A stretch of DNA of 64,000 nucleotides from Mycetocola_B reblochoni (GTDB taxonomy: Bacteria > Actinomycetota > Actinomycetes > Actinomycetales > Microbacteriaceae): assembly GCF_003667525.1 (NCBI RefSeq), contig NZ_RCUW01000006.1, positions 62,001 through 126,000 on the forward strand, in the 5' to 3' direction. The position numbers and the translations under genes are program-made. Positions 9,046-19,689 of the stretch are shown in pieces (position 1 is the first letter of the stretch; every line of letters starts with the position of its first letter). The notes under the pieces are model-generated. The model worked only from the letters and a program-made list of their open reading frames with translations, did not search any database and was not told the origin of the DNA.

Positions 9046-10268
9046 GCGCGCACCGGCCCGCGGTCGTGCTCCTCGCCGTGCTGACGGCCGGCGTCGGGCT
9101 CGTGGCTCCGACCGCGGCGGTCCGCGCGGAGGGCGCGGAGGGCGCGTGCGCCTCGGATCGCGACGCCGCCGTCATCACCGAGGCGTCCTGGGGGCAGCGG
9201 CTCATGTCGCCGGACGGCGCCTGGGCCCGCACGCGCGGGGACGTCGTCGTGGCCGTCGTCGACACGGGGGTGGACGGCGCCACCCGATCGCTCGCGGGCG
9301 CCGTGCTGCCGGGGACGGACCTCGACGGCGGCCGCGGGGACGGCGACTGCTTCGGGAGGGGGACCTTCGTCGCCTCGCTCATCGCCGGCGACCCCGTCGA
9401 GGGGACGGAGTTCCTCGGCACGGCGCCGGACGCCACGATCCTGCCGGTCAGGATCACCGACGATCCGGACGACCACGAGGTGCGTGAGCGGCTGCCCGAG
9501 GTCTTGGCGGAGGGCATCCGTCTGGCGGTCGACGGGGGCGCGTCGGTGATCGCCGTTCCCGCCGTCGCCGATCGCACGAGCGCGGCGCTGGGCGACGCCG
9601 TGGCCGCGGCAACCGAGGCGGACGTCCTCGTCATCGCCGCGGCCGCCGCACCGGAGGCCGACGCCCTCGCCTACCCGGCCGGTCTGGACGGCGTGCTCGC
9701 CGTCGCGCCGCTCGGCGAGGACGGTCCGTCCGCGGCGAACGGGCTGGGCGCCGTCCCCGACCTGGCGGCACCGGCGGAGGGCCTCGTCGGCGCAGCCCCC
9801 GGGGGCGACGGCCACGTCTCCGCCGGAGGGGCCGAGCTCGCCGTTGGCTACGCCGCGGGGGCGGCCGCGCTGGTCAGGGCCGAGTACCCCGAGCTCAGCG
9901 CGGAGCAGGTCACCGCGCGGCTCACCGGCACCGCGGACCGCTCCGGCGCGGTCGAGGCGTCCGGCCTCGACAGGGACTCGGCGACCGGCTTCGGAGTCGT
10001 GGACCCGGTCGCGGCGGCGACCCGGCTCGAGGACGATGCCCCCGCGGCGGTCGCGCCGGAGGCCGGGGCGCTCGTCGTCCCCGCCGAGCCGGATCGTCGC
10101 CCCGCGCTCGTCGCCCTCGCGGTGGCGGGCGGGTCGCTCGCGCTGGCCGCGGGGGTGCTGCTGCCCGCCGTCGGCGTCGTGCTGCTGCGCCGTGCCGGGC
10201 GCGGCGGGGCGCGCGCTCCGCGGGGTGTCCGCGAGGACGACGCGGACGGCGGGCGCCGCTACCGTTGA
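9042..10268 (+). CDS. mycP: Mycosin-like subtilase MycP, catalytic residues missing
   Basis: This is a membrane-anchored S8-family mycosin of 408 residues, the normal length. It has an N-terminal signal peptide (about 1-30), a subtilase fold and a C-terminal transmembrane helix (PAVGVVLLRR end). The catalytic Asp is present (VAVVDTGVD, D74). The His motif reads DCFGRGTFVAS, with R106 in place of His. The Ser motif, normally GTSFAA, reads GAELAVG, with E265 in place of Ser. The usual oxyanion Asn region reads AAAAAPEAD. The protein should therefore be proteolytically inactive. The GTG start overlaps the eccC stop. In mycobacteria, mycosin protein is needed for ESX stability apart from its protease activity, so a structural role is plausible. 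Confidence 0.88.
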   Translation: MSAHRPAVVLLAVLTAGVGLVAPTAAVRAEGAEGACASDRDAAVITEASWGQRLMSPDGAWARTRGDVVVAVVDTGVDGATRSLAGAVLPGTDLDGGRGDGDCFGRGTFVASLIAGDPVEGTEFLGTAPDATILPVRITDDPDDHEVRERLPEVLAEGIRLAVDGGASVIAVPAVADRTSAALGDAVAAATEADVLVIAAAAAPEADALAYPAGLDGVLAVAPLGEDGPSAANGLGAVPDLAAPAEGLVGAAPGGDGHVSAGGAELAVGYAAGAAALVRAEYPELSAEQVTARLTGTADRSGAVEASGLDRDSATGFGVVDPVAAATRLEDDAPAAVAPEAGALVVPAEPDRRPALVALAVAGGSLALAAGVLLPAVGVVLLRRAGRGGARAPRGVREDDADGGRRYR

Positions 10269-10271
10269 GCC

Positions 10272-11090
10272 ATGTCGCGTTCCGTCACCACCGTCCCGCT
10301 CGCGGGCTGCACGCTGCACCTGACCGACATTCGACCCGACCGCCCCTCGGCGAACGGCCGCGAGGTGCTGATGCTGCACGGCGCGGGCATGGACGGGACC
10401 GTCTGGGAGCACCAGGCACGGGCGCTCGCGGCGGACGGCCACCGCGTCGTCGTTCCCGACCTGAGGGGCCACGGCGCCTCCCGGCCGGCCGTGCTGCCGC
10501 CGACCGCCGAGCGGCTCCTCGCCGACACGGCCGCCGTCGTCGACGTGCTGCGCCTGGACAGGCCCGTGCTCGTCGGCCACTCGCTCGGCGGCAACCTCGC
10601 GCAGGCGCTGGTCCGCTCGGATCCGCGCGGCTTCTCCGGGCTGGCCGTGCTCGACTCGGCGTGGAACGCCGGGCCGCTCACCCGGGCCGAGCGGCTGGCC
10701 CTGGCCCTGGCCGGCCCCGGCCTGCGCCTGGTCCCCTCCCGGCGCCTCGCCCCGCTGCTGGCGCGGGCCTCCGCCGAGACGCCACCGGCCAGGGCGGCCT
10801 GCGAGGCGGCGTTCGCCCGCCTCTCACGCGACGAGTTCCTCGCGGCATGGACCGCGACAACGCCGTTCCTCTCCCCCGACCCCGGTCACCGCACACCGCT
10901 GCCGTTGCTGCTGGTGAGGGGGGATCGCGACCGCACCGGCACGATCGCCACGTCGATGCCGTCGTGGGCGCGCGCCGAGTCCGTGGCGGAGCACGTCGTC
11001 CCCGGCGCCGGGCACGTGGTGATGCTGGACGCACCCGAGGCGACCGCCGCGGTGCTCCGTGGCTTCGTGGAGACGATCGACGGCGGATAA
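10272..11090 (+). CDS. Alpha/beta-fold hydrolase
   Basis: The 272-residue protein has the alpha/beta-hydrolase signatures. These are an oxyanion strand (VLMLHGAGMDG), a PDLRGHGASR turn, the nucleophile elbow GHSLGG, and a C-terminal histidine motif (VVPGAGHVVMLDAPE). The acid residue probably lies in LLLVRGDRDRTG. There is no signal peptide, so it is cytoplasmic. It starts three bases after mycP and could be co-transcribed, although a role in secretion is not implied. The substrate cannot be predicted; lipase, esterase and haloperoxidase-like enzymes share this pattern. It converges on tatB across 193 bases of very GC-rich sequence in which I see only short GATCCG/CGGATC inverted repeats. Confidence 0.88.
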   Translation: MSRSVTTVPLAGCTLHLTDIRPDRPSANGREVLMLHGAGMDGTVWEHQARALAADGHRVVVPDLRGHGASRPAVLPPTAERLLADTAAVVDVLRLDRPVLVGHSLGGNLAQALVRSDPRGFSGLAVLDSAWNAGPLTRAERLALALAGPGLRLVPSRRLAPLLARASAETPPARAACEAAFARLSRDEFLAAWTATTPFLSPDPGHRTPLPLLLVRGDRDRTGTIATSMPSWARAESVAEHVVPGAGHVVMLDAPEATAAVLRGFVETIDGG

Positions 11091-11283
11091 GCGCACGGAC
11101 GAGCCGCGGACCAGGACGGCTGACCCGAGCGGAGCCCGGGCCACGGGTCCGCCCCAGAGGGGGCAGGGCCGAGGTCTCGGCCGGGGTCCGATCCGAGCCG
11201 GATCTGGGCCGGGCCGACCCGGGCGGGGTCCGACCCGCCGGAGCCGCCTCACCGGGCCCGCCCGGCCTCCGCCGCTGGCCCCG

Positions 11284-12036
11284 TCACGCCGCCCGGCCCG
11301 CAGCACCGCCGACCGGTGACGCCGTCTCCGGGTCCCGCTGCCGCTCGGCCCCGGCCTCGGCCCCGCCCGCGGCCTCGCCCGAGGCCTGACGGTCGGCCTC
11401 GTCGCCGCCGACGGGCGTGCGCGCGGCGCTGGGGCCGCTCACGCTGACGTCAGCGTGACGGGAGGGCAGCGCGTCCGCGACCGGTTCGTCCAGCTGATCG
11501 GGCACCCACACCCGGCGGGGATGCGCCGAGCTGCCCGTGATCACATACCGGCCGCGTCTTTCGCCCGGGACGCCGGGCGCCGCCCGCGCAGCCGCGGGAA
11601 GCGGCACAGCGGCGGACGACTGCGCGGTCTCCGCTGCGGCACCGTCGATTCTCCGCGCCGTGTCCGCACCCGCACCCGCCCCTGCGTCCGCACGCGCACC
11701 GGTGTCCGCCTCCGCCTTCGCCCCGGCATCCGCCCCCGCATCCGCCCCGGCATCCGCCCCGGGATCCGCCCCCGCATCCGCCCCGGCATCCGCGAGGGCG
11801 TCTCTGACGATCCGCCGCGGATCGTACTGCCGCGGGTTGAGTGCGGCCCAGTCCTCGCGGAGCGCGGTCGCCCCGCTGTCCTCCGCGATCCTGGCCTTGC
11901 CCGCGTCGAGCATCGCCCGGAACGCCCTGACCGTCCCGGCGAGCTTCGCCGCGTAGCCGGGCAGCCGCTGCGGCCCGACGATCACCGCCGCGATGATGCC
12001 GATGAGGACCAGCTTCTCCACGCTCAGGCCGAACAC
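11284..12036 (-). CDS. tatB: Sec-independent protein translocase TatB
   Basis: TatB forms the twin-arginine receptor complex with TatC. The 250-residue product starts MFGLSVEKLVLIGIIAAVIV, an N-terminal membrane helix, followed by GPQRLPGYAAKLAGTVRAFR, the TatB hinge and amphipathic helix. The family normally has GPERLP. The long C-terminal tail is low-complexity. It carries a Gly-Ala-Asp repeat at about residues 80-105, encoded by 12-bp DNA repeats, and an Arg/Gln/Glu-rich end. Actinobacterial TatB tails vary in length, but this one is unusually repetitive. It lies 13 bases downstream of tatA in the same direction. No tatC is in the window. Confidence 0.85.
   Translation of the reverse strand: MFGLSVEKLVLIGIIAAVIVGPQRLPGYAAKLAGTVRAFRAMLDAGKARIAEDSGATALREDWAALNPRQYDPRRIVRDALADAGADAGADPGADAGADAGADAGAKAEADTGARADAGAGAGADTARRIDGAAAETAQSSAAVPLPAAARAAPGVPGERRGRYVITGSSAHPRRVWVPDQLDEPVADALPSRHADVSVSGPSAARTPVGGDEADRQASGEAAGGAEAGAERQRDPETASPVGGAAGRAA
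11726..11797. repeat. Six 12-bp tandem repeats inside tatB
   Basis: Units of the form GCATCCGCCCCG start at 11726, 11738, 11750, 11762, 11774 and 11786, with small changes in the fourth and last. On the coding strand they give a Gly-Ala-Asp-Ala type repeat in the TatB cytoplasmic tail. Each unit is a multiple of three, so copy-number changes would keep the frame. Confidence 0.85.
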
Positions 12037-12049
12037 GGTCGTCCCCCGG

Positions 12050-12379
12050 TCACGGCGCCGTCGGCGAGCCCGACCGCTCGGCCGCCGTCGCCGTCACCAT
12101 GCGCACGGCGACGGTCGGGGGCACGGGATCCGCGGCGACCCCGGACGCAGTCGCGGGACCGGTTGAGGCCTCCGCGCGATCGCCGGCGACGTGCCGTTCC
12201 CCGCCCCGGTCCGCGGTCTCGGCCTCCGCCCCGTCGCCGTGACCGGCGGTCTCGGTCTTGAGTATCCTCATCGACTGGCCGACGCTCCGGGCGAGCGCGG
12301 GCAGCTTGGTCGCTCCGAAGAGCAGGACGACGACGGCGATGATGATCAGCGCGTGCCATCCGGTCAGGTTCTGCAACAT
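12050..12379 (-). CDS. tatA: Twin-arginine translocase subunit TatA/E
   Basis: TatA oligomerises to form the Tat transport path. The 109-residue product has a single N-terminal helix (HALIIIAVVVLLFGATKLP) with the diagnostic FGxxKLP hinge and an amphipathic helix (ARSVGQSMRILKTE). A variable acidic/polar tail follows. It sits between tatB and a gene whose product carries a twin-arginine lipoprotein signal. All three genes share one direction with short gaps (13 and 49 bases) and may be co-transcribed. The initiating ATG is at 12379. Confidence is high for a TatA-type protein. Confidence 0.9.
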   Translation of the reverse strand: MLQNLTGWHALIIIAVVVLLFGATKLPALARSVGQSMRILKTETAGHGDGAEAETADRGGERHVAGDRAEASTGPATASGVAADPVPPTVAVRMVTATAAERSGSPTAP

Positions 12380-12428
12380 GGTGACTCCGTTCTCCGTTGG
12401 GTGGGTGGTGCGTACCGGTTCGGCGCGC

Positions 12429-13427
12429 TCAGTTGCTCGGCGGCTGCCCGCCCGGCCCCCCGGCCCCTCCGCCGTCCGGGGCGGCGCCCGCGGTCGGCTC
12501 CGTCGTCGTGTCGACGCGGACCGTGAGCGCGGCCAGGTAGCCGCTGTCCGCGTCGCCGCTGACGGTGGCCAGCTGGAGCGCGCCCCCGTCGTCGCCGAAG
12601 ACGTTGTCGGAGTCGAGGGTGATCTGCGCCAGGTTCTGGCTCGATCCGCTGTACTCGCTGCGGGCGTACACCGCCGTGCAGGCGTCCTCCGGCAACGCCA
12701 TCTGCGAGGTCGCGATCGCGTTGCTCGCGTCGGTGATCGACTCCACGTCGGGGTAGACCTCGAAGTGGATGTGCGTCCAGCGTCCCGTGTAGCAGCCGGG
12801 GAAGACGGAGGTGAACGTGACCTCCCCGTCGGCGTCGGCGACCTGGACGCCGCGCAGGTAGCTCTCCTCGGTGATGCCGTCGGAGTACATCGAGTACCTG
12901 CCCTGCGCGTCGCAGTGCCAGGCGTACACGGCCACGCCCTCGAAGGGGGCGTCCCCTGAGGCCATGTCGGTGAGCGTCAGCGTGAACGTCAGCGGTACGC
13001 CGTCGGCGGTCGCCCCACCGCCGATGCTGGAGCGGATGTCCTGCCGGACGATGCCGGACTGCTCGAGCACGTCGGGACCGTTCGAGCCGTCGCCGGGGTA
13101 CGGGCCGGCCGTCTCGTCGGGGATCTCGCCGTCGGGGAGCACCGCCGTGGCGGTGGCCGACGGCGACGCCGAGGGGGTCGCCGTCGCGGTGGCGCTCGCC
13201 GTCGCGGTGGACGTCGCCCCTCCGGTCGAGGCGGTCGAGCTGCAGGCGGCGAGCGCGGCCGTTCCGACGCCGACGCCGATGAGCCCGAGGACGCCCCTGC
13301 GGCTCATCAGGGTGCCGATGTCGAACGGGGCGCCCTGATCGACGACCTCCTCGTCGGCGCGGTCGAGCAGCCGTCCCTCGTAGGCGGGTCCCTCCGGTGT
13401 CTGCTCCGGTTCGGGGATGCGGGCCAT
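12429..13427 (-). CDS. Tat-exported lipoprotein, intradiol dioxygenase-like
   Basis: The 332-residue protein resembles the protocatechuate 3,4-dioxygenase beta/intradiol ring-cleavage fold. The iron-ligand pattern is visible as a Tyr in DAQGRYSMYS, then PGCYTGRWTHIHFEVY with Tyr and the H-x-H pair. It opens with a 40-residue cytoplasmic leader, then SRRGVLGLIGVGVGTAALAAC: twin Arg at 43-44 and a lipobox Cys at 62. It should be exported folded and lipid-anchored. A Thr/Ala/Ser linker follows. The start at 13427 has AAGGAG six bases upstream, which supports the long leader over the in-frame ATG at 13307. The substrate is unknown; similar extracellular proteins act on aromatic or lignin-derived compounds. 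Confidence 0.82.
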   Translation of the reverse strand: MARIPEPEQTPEGPAYEGRLLDRADEEVVDQGAPFDIGTLMSRRGVLGLIGVGVGTAALAACSSTASTGGATSTATASATATATPSASPSATATAVLPDGEIPDETAGPYPGDGSNGPDVLEQSGIVRQDIRSSIGGGATADGVPLTFTLTLTDMASGDAPFEGVAVYAWHCDAQGRYSMYSDGITEESYLRGVQVADADGEVTFTSVFPGCYTGRWTHIHFEVYPDVESITDASNAIATSQMALPEDACTAVYARSEYSGSSQNLAQITLDSDNVFGDDGGALQLATVSGDADSGYLAALTVRVDTTTEPTAGAAPDGGGAGGPGGQPPSN

Positions 13428-13560
13428 GGCGTTCTCCTTCTCGTCGAATCCGTGTGTTCGAGAAGTGTCGGCCGCGCTCCTTCCGTTCGGCTTGCTTCCG
13501 CCTGTGCCCCCGCCATGCGATCGTCGGCCGGTCGGCGACGCCGGCCCCGGCGCGGGAACG

Positions 13561-13598
13561 ACGGAGGGCGGCCCCGCCTCAGCGGGACCGCCCTCCGT
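13561..13598 (-). terminator. Terminator-like hairpin downstream of icd
   Basis: A 17-bp stem with one mismatch (13561-13577 and 13582-13598, loop CTCA) lies just beyond the icd stop at 13610. There is no T-run, as is common for high-GC actinobacterial terminators. Confidence 0.7.
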
Positions 13599-13609
13599 GC
13601 CGGTGGGGG

Positions 13610-15820
<2,211 letters not shown>

Positions 15821-16039
15821 GTGAAATGCGACTCCCAGAGGTTTCGGCCGGCCCGCCTCGCCGTGACGCACGACGTTGGCGCAGCACTCTTTCCCCCCAA
15901 ACTACCCGGTCCCGCCGCGCCGGCACCGCCCGTGCGCCCAGTCGGGCCATACCTGGCGCACAGGCTGCGCGGTTAGTCTTCGATCGGGCCGCGCGGCGAC
16001 CGTCCCGCCCGGCGACCGAGAGAAGCGAGCGACCGACCG

Positions 16040-16849
16040 ATGAGCCTGGACACCCCCGCGAGACACCGCGCCGAGACCGACTCCGCCGAGGACACCGGCG
16101 CGCGGCTGGACCGGTCCGAGCTGGCCGCGATGCGGACCGAGATGACCCGGATGATGATGGCGTACAAGTTCGGGCTCGACGAGGTCATGACGAAGGTGAA
16201 CATCCTCAAGGAGGAGTTCGCCCACATCCACGACTACAACCCGATCGAGCACGTCAGCTCGAGGCTCAAGTCGCCCGCCAGCATCATCGCCAAGGCGGAG
16301 CGGCTCGGCGTGGCCCGCGACGTGGACAGCATCAGGGGCGCCCTGCACGACATCGCCGGTGTGCGGATCGTGTGCAGCTTCATCCCCGACATCGCCTCGA
16401 TCCAGCAGATGCTCGCGCGCCAGCGCGACGTCAGGGTGCTCGAGGTGAAGGACTACATCACCTCCCCCAAGCCGAACGGCTATCGCAGCCTGCACATGAT
16501 CCTCGAGACGCCCGTCCATCTGAGCGACCGCGTCGAGAACGTCGTCGTCGAGGTGCAGCTGCGCACGAGCGCGATGGACTTCTGGGCCAGCCTCGAGCAC
16601 AAGATCAACTACAAGTTCGACGGCTCCGTCCCCGATAACCTCATCGCCGAGCTGACGGCGGCGGCCGAGTCGGCGAACGACCTGGACCTGAAGATGCAGT
16701 CGCTGCACCAGCAGATCGAGTCGCTCCGCGACGAGGACGCCGAGCCGAGCGAGTGGGCGGCCTGGGGCAGGCTCCCGCTCTCGACCGAGATCCTCCGGGC
16801 CGTCCGCAACCTCTCCGACGGCCCCGGCGCGGACTCCCGCACGGCCTGA
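16040..16849 (+). CDS. Small alarmone synthetase (RelQ-like GTP pyrophosphokinase)
   Basis: This enzyme makes (p)ppGpp from ATP and GDP/GTP. The 269-residue protein has only a synthetase domain, without the HD hydrolase or the TGS/ACT parts of long RelA/Rel. Key motifs are RLKSPASI (75-82), HDIAGVRIVCSF with the metal-binding D104, YITSPKPNGYRSLH (139-152) and EVQLRTSAMDFWASLEHK with E171. N- and C-terminal helices support tetramer formation in this family. A TTAGTCT -10-like element lies around 15973-15979, in a 219-base divergent gap shared with icd. Confidence in function is high. Confidence 0.92.
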   Translation: MSLDTPARHRAETDSAEDTGARLDRSELAAMRTEMTRMMMAYKFGLDEVMTKVNILKEEFAHIHDYNPIEHVSSRLKSPASIIAKAERLGVARDVDSIRGALHDIAGVRIVCSFIPDIASIQQMLARQRDVRVLEVKDYITSPKPNGYRSLHMILETPVHLSDRVENVVVEVQLRTSAMDFWASLEHKINYKFDGSVPDNLIAELTAAAESANDLDLKMQSLHQQIESLRDEDAEPSEWAAWGRLPLSTEILRAVRNLSDGPGADSRTA

Positions 16850-17050
16850 ACACCCGCGGAGCGGGGCAGCCCCCGCACTGGGGCCAGCTGCGCCCCACAA
16901 TGCGGATGCGAGAATTCCTCACGTCCTCTAAGCTCGACTGATGCCGGGTGGTTCGACCGCCGGGCCAGTCCGTGATCGGGGGAATCACGGGCGACACGCA
17001 CGACGCCGCGATCGGCGGCGATCGTCGTGCGCTTGCCAGAGGGGGTTCAC

Positions 17051-18490
17051 ATGTCCGCATCGACCGTGCGCGCGACCGCGGCGACCGCGTCGCGCGCCGA
17101 GCCCGCGCGATCCCGTACCGCGTGGACGCGCGCCTACCGGCGCCGAGTCCTCGCCTCGGACGCGATCGCGATCGCCGGCGCCGCCGTCATCGCCTATCTC
17201 GTTCGCTTCGGCTCGGACCCCACGATCGCGATCGGCACGACGACGGCCAAGTATTCGACCCTCACGGCCGTCGTCGCCGTGGTCTGGTTCACCGCGCTCG
17301 CCCTGTTCGGCACGCATCGGCCCGACGTCCTCGGCAAGGGCGGCCAGGAGTACACCCGCATCATCAACGCGAGCCTCGCCGCCTTCGGCATGATCGCGAT
17401 CCTGCTCATCCTCGCCCGGGTCGACGTGGCCCGCTCCTTCTTCCTGCTCACCCTGCCGCTCGGCATCGCGACCCTGCTGCTCAGCCGGCGGCTGTGGCGC
17501 GGTTGGCTGCGCGGCCAGCGCGCGAAGAACCACTACCTCGGCCGGGCCGTCGTCGTGGGCACCGCGGCCGAGGCCGACTACGTCAGCAGCCACATCGGCC
17601 ACGACAGGGACGCCGACTACCACGTCGTCGGCTCGATCCGCACCGGCGACGGCTTCCGCCCGGCGGAGGTCCGGACCCGGGCGCACGACCTCGCGGCCGA
17701 CACCGTCATCGTGGCGTCCAGCGCGAGCGGTGACGGCGAGCTGCTCCGCCGGCTCGCCTGGGAGCTGGAGGGCACGGCGGCCGAGCTCGTCATCGCCTCC
17801 CCGCTCAGCGACGTGGCCGAGGACCGTCTCCGCTTCAGCGCCGTCGACGGACTCCCCCTCATCGTGGTGCAGATCCCGCGGTTCACCGGGGCGAACCACG
17901 TGCTCAAGCGCGGCCTCGACATCGTCGGCTCGGCGCTGGGGCTCGTCCTGCTGTCCCCCGTCCTGCTCGCGATCGCGGTCGCGGTCGCCGTGACGTCCCG
18001 CGGTCCCGTGCTGTTCAGGCAGAAGCGGATCGGGCGCGGCGAGCAGCCGTTCACGATGTACAAGTTCCGCTCGATGGTCACGACGGCCGAGAGCGATCTG
18101 ACCGCTCTGCTGGCGGAGAACGAGGGGGCCGGCCCGCTGTTCAAGCTCCGTAACGACCCCAGGGTGACCCGGGTCGGCGCCGTCCTCAGACGGTACTCGC
18201 TCGACGAGCTGCCCCAGCTGTGGAACGTGCTCGTCGGCGACATGAGCCTGGTCGGCCCGCGCCCGCCGCTGCCGCGCGAGGTCGAGGACTACGCCACCGA
18301 CACCCGCCGCCGCCTGCTCATCCAGCCGGGCATCACGGGGCTCTGGCAGATCGGCGGCCGCAGCGACCTGAGCTGGGACGAGAGCGTCCGGCTCGACCTC
18401 TACTACGTCGAGAACTGGTCGCCCGTCGGGGACCTCATCGTCATCTGGCGCACCGTCGTCATGCTCGTCAAGCCAACGGGAGCCTACTAG
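17051..18490 (+). CDS. Exopolysaccharide-initiating polyprenyl phosphoglycosyltransferase
   Basis: This WbaP/CpsE-type enzyme transfers a sugar-1-phosphate to undecaprenyl phosphate, starting repeat-unit assembly. The 479-residue protein has four N-terminal transmembrane helices, a CoA-binding-like cytosolic region (GRAVVVGTAAEADYV), then a fifth membrane segment (KRGLDIVGSALGLVLLSP) and the catalytic domain. The latter contains FRQKRIGRGEQPFTMYKFRS, SLDELPQLWNVL and GDMSLVGPRPPLP. The ATG at 17051 is preceded by GAGGGGG. It is the first gene of a rightward EPS operon and its stop overlaps the next GTG start. Sugar specificity (glucose or galactose in most relatives) cannot be read from the sequence. 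Confidence 0.93.
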   Translation: MSASTVRATAATASRAEPARSRTAWTRAYRRRVLASDAIAIAGAAVIAYLVRFGSDPTIAIGTTTAKYSTLTAVVAVVWFTALALFGTHRPDVLGKGGQEYTRIINASLAAFGMIAILLILARVDVARSFFLLTLPLGIATLLLSRRLWRGWLRGQRAKNHYLGRAVVVGTAAEADYVSSHIGHDRDADYHVVGSIRTGDGFRPAEVRTRAHDLAADTVIVASSASGDGELLRRLAWELEGTAAELVIASPLSDVAEDRLRFSAVDGLPLIVVQIPRFTGANHVLKRGLDIVGSALGLVLLSPVLLAIAVAVAVTSRGPVLFRQKRIGRGEQPFTMYKFRSMVTTAESDLTALLAENEGAGPLFKLRNDPRVTRVGAVLRRYSLDELPQLWNVLVGDMSLVGPRPPLPREVEDYATDTRRRLLIQPGITGLWQIGGRSDLSWDESVRLDLYYVENWSPVGDLIVIWRTVVMLVKPTGAY

Positions 18491-19689
18491 TGTCCATTCC
18501 CCACGCCCCGCTCCGGATCGCCATGATCGGCACCCGTGGCGTCCCCGCCGCCTACGGCGGGTTCGAGACCGCGATCGACGAGGTCGGTTCGCGCCTGGCC
18601 GCGCGCGGCCACGAGGTCGTCGTCTACTGCCGCGGGGCGGAGCGCCCCCGCCTCCGCGAGTACGCGGGCATGCACCTCGTCCACCTGCCCGCGATCCCGA
18701 GCAAGGCCGTCGAGACGCTGAGCCACACCGGGCTGAGCGTCGCGCACGCACTCGCGCACCGACGCCCCGACGCTGCTTTCGTGTTCAACGCCGCCAACGC
18801 CCCGTTCGTGCCGCTTCTGCGCGCACGCGGCATCCCCACGGCCGTCCACGTCGACGGCCTGGAGTGGCGCCGTGACAAGTGGAGCGGCGCGGGCAAGCGG
18901 TATTACCGCGCGGCAGAGGCGCAGGCCGTCCGGAGCGCGGACGCCCTCATCGCGGACGCCGCGGGCATCGCCGACTACTACCGGCAGCAGTTCGACGTCC
19001 CGACCGAGCAGATCGCGTACGGTGCGACGATCCTCGCCGACCCACTGAGCGAGCGCCTGGCGGAGCTGGGGCTCACGGCGCAGGGCTACCACCTCGTCGT
19101 TGCCCGTTTCGAGCCGGAGAACCACGTGGCGCTGATCGCCGAGGGCATGACGCGATCGGCCGCCCGGCTGCCCCTCGTCGTCGTCGGCAGCGCCCCCTAC
19201 GCCGCCGCGTACACCGAGCGCGTGCGCTCGCTCGCCGACGCCGACGACCGGATCCGCCTGCTCGGCGGCGTGTGGGATCAGGAGCTGCTGGACGCGCTCT
19301 ACGCCAACACCCTCGGCTACGTCCACGGGCACTCCGTCGGCGGGACGAACCCGTCCCTGCTTCGCGCCATGGGTGCGGGTGCCCCCGTGACGGCCTACGA
19401 CGTCGGCTTCAACCGCGAGGTGGCCGGCCCCGCCGCCCGCTACTTCTCGACCGCGGACGACCTCGCGCCGCTGTTGGAGCGGGCGGAGGCCGACATCCCG
19501 GCGACCGTCGCGCGCGGGGCGGATCTGCGCGACCGGGCGGCGTCGCTGTACGACTGGGACGAGGTCGCCGAACACTACGAGGCCCTGGCCCGCCGGCTGG
19601 CCGACGGACAGAGCATCCGACCGCTTCGCCGGGGTCGCCGCTCGGCGCAGCAGTGGGCGGACGGCGCACGGCCGGAGCACGTCCGATGA
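18490..19689 (+). CDS. Glycosyltransferase (DUF1972/rhamnosyltransferase-like, GT4)
   Basis: The 399-residue protein opens RIAMIGTRGVPAAYGGFETA, the hallmark of the DUF1972 subgroup of GT4 enzymes that includes putative rhamnosyltransferases. The C-terminal nucleotide-sugar domain contains HSVGGTNPSLLRAMGAGAPV, the usual donor-binding E/x-rich turn. It is probably cytoplasmic or membrane-associated and adds a sugar to the lipid-linked EPS repeat. The GTG start at 18490 shares one base with the upstream stop and has GGGAG seven bases before it. It is coupled downstream to the next GT by an ATGA overlap. Donor and acceptor are unknown. Confidence 0.88.
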   Translation: MSIPHAPLRIAMIGTRGVPAAYGGFETAIDEVGSRLAARGHEVVVYCRGAERPRLREYAGMHLVHLPAIPSKAVETLSHTGLSVAHALAHRRPDAAFVFNAANAPFVPLLRARGIPTAVHVDGLEWRRDKWSGAGKRYYRAAEAQAVRSADALIADAAGIADYYRQQFDVPTEQIAYGATILADPLSERLAELGLTAQGYHLVVARFEPENHVALIAEGMTRSAARLPLVVVGSAPYAAAYTERVRSLADADDRIRLLGGVWDQELLDALYANTLGYVHGHSVGGTNPSLLRAMGAGAPVTAYDVGFNREVAGPAARYFSTADDLAPLLERAEADIPATVARGADLRDRAASLYDWDEVAEHYEALARRLADGQSIRPLRRGRRSAQQWADGARPEHVR

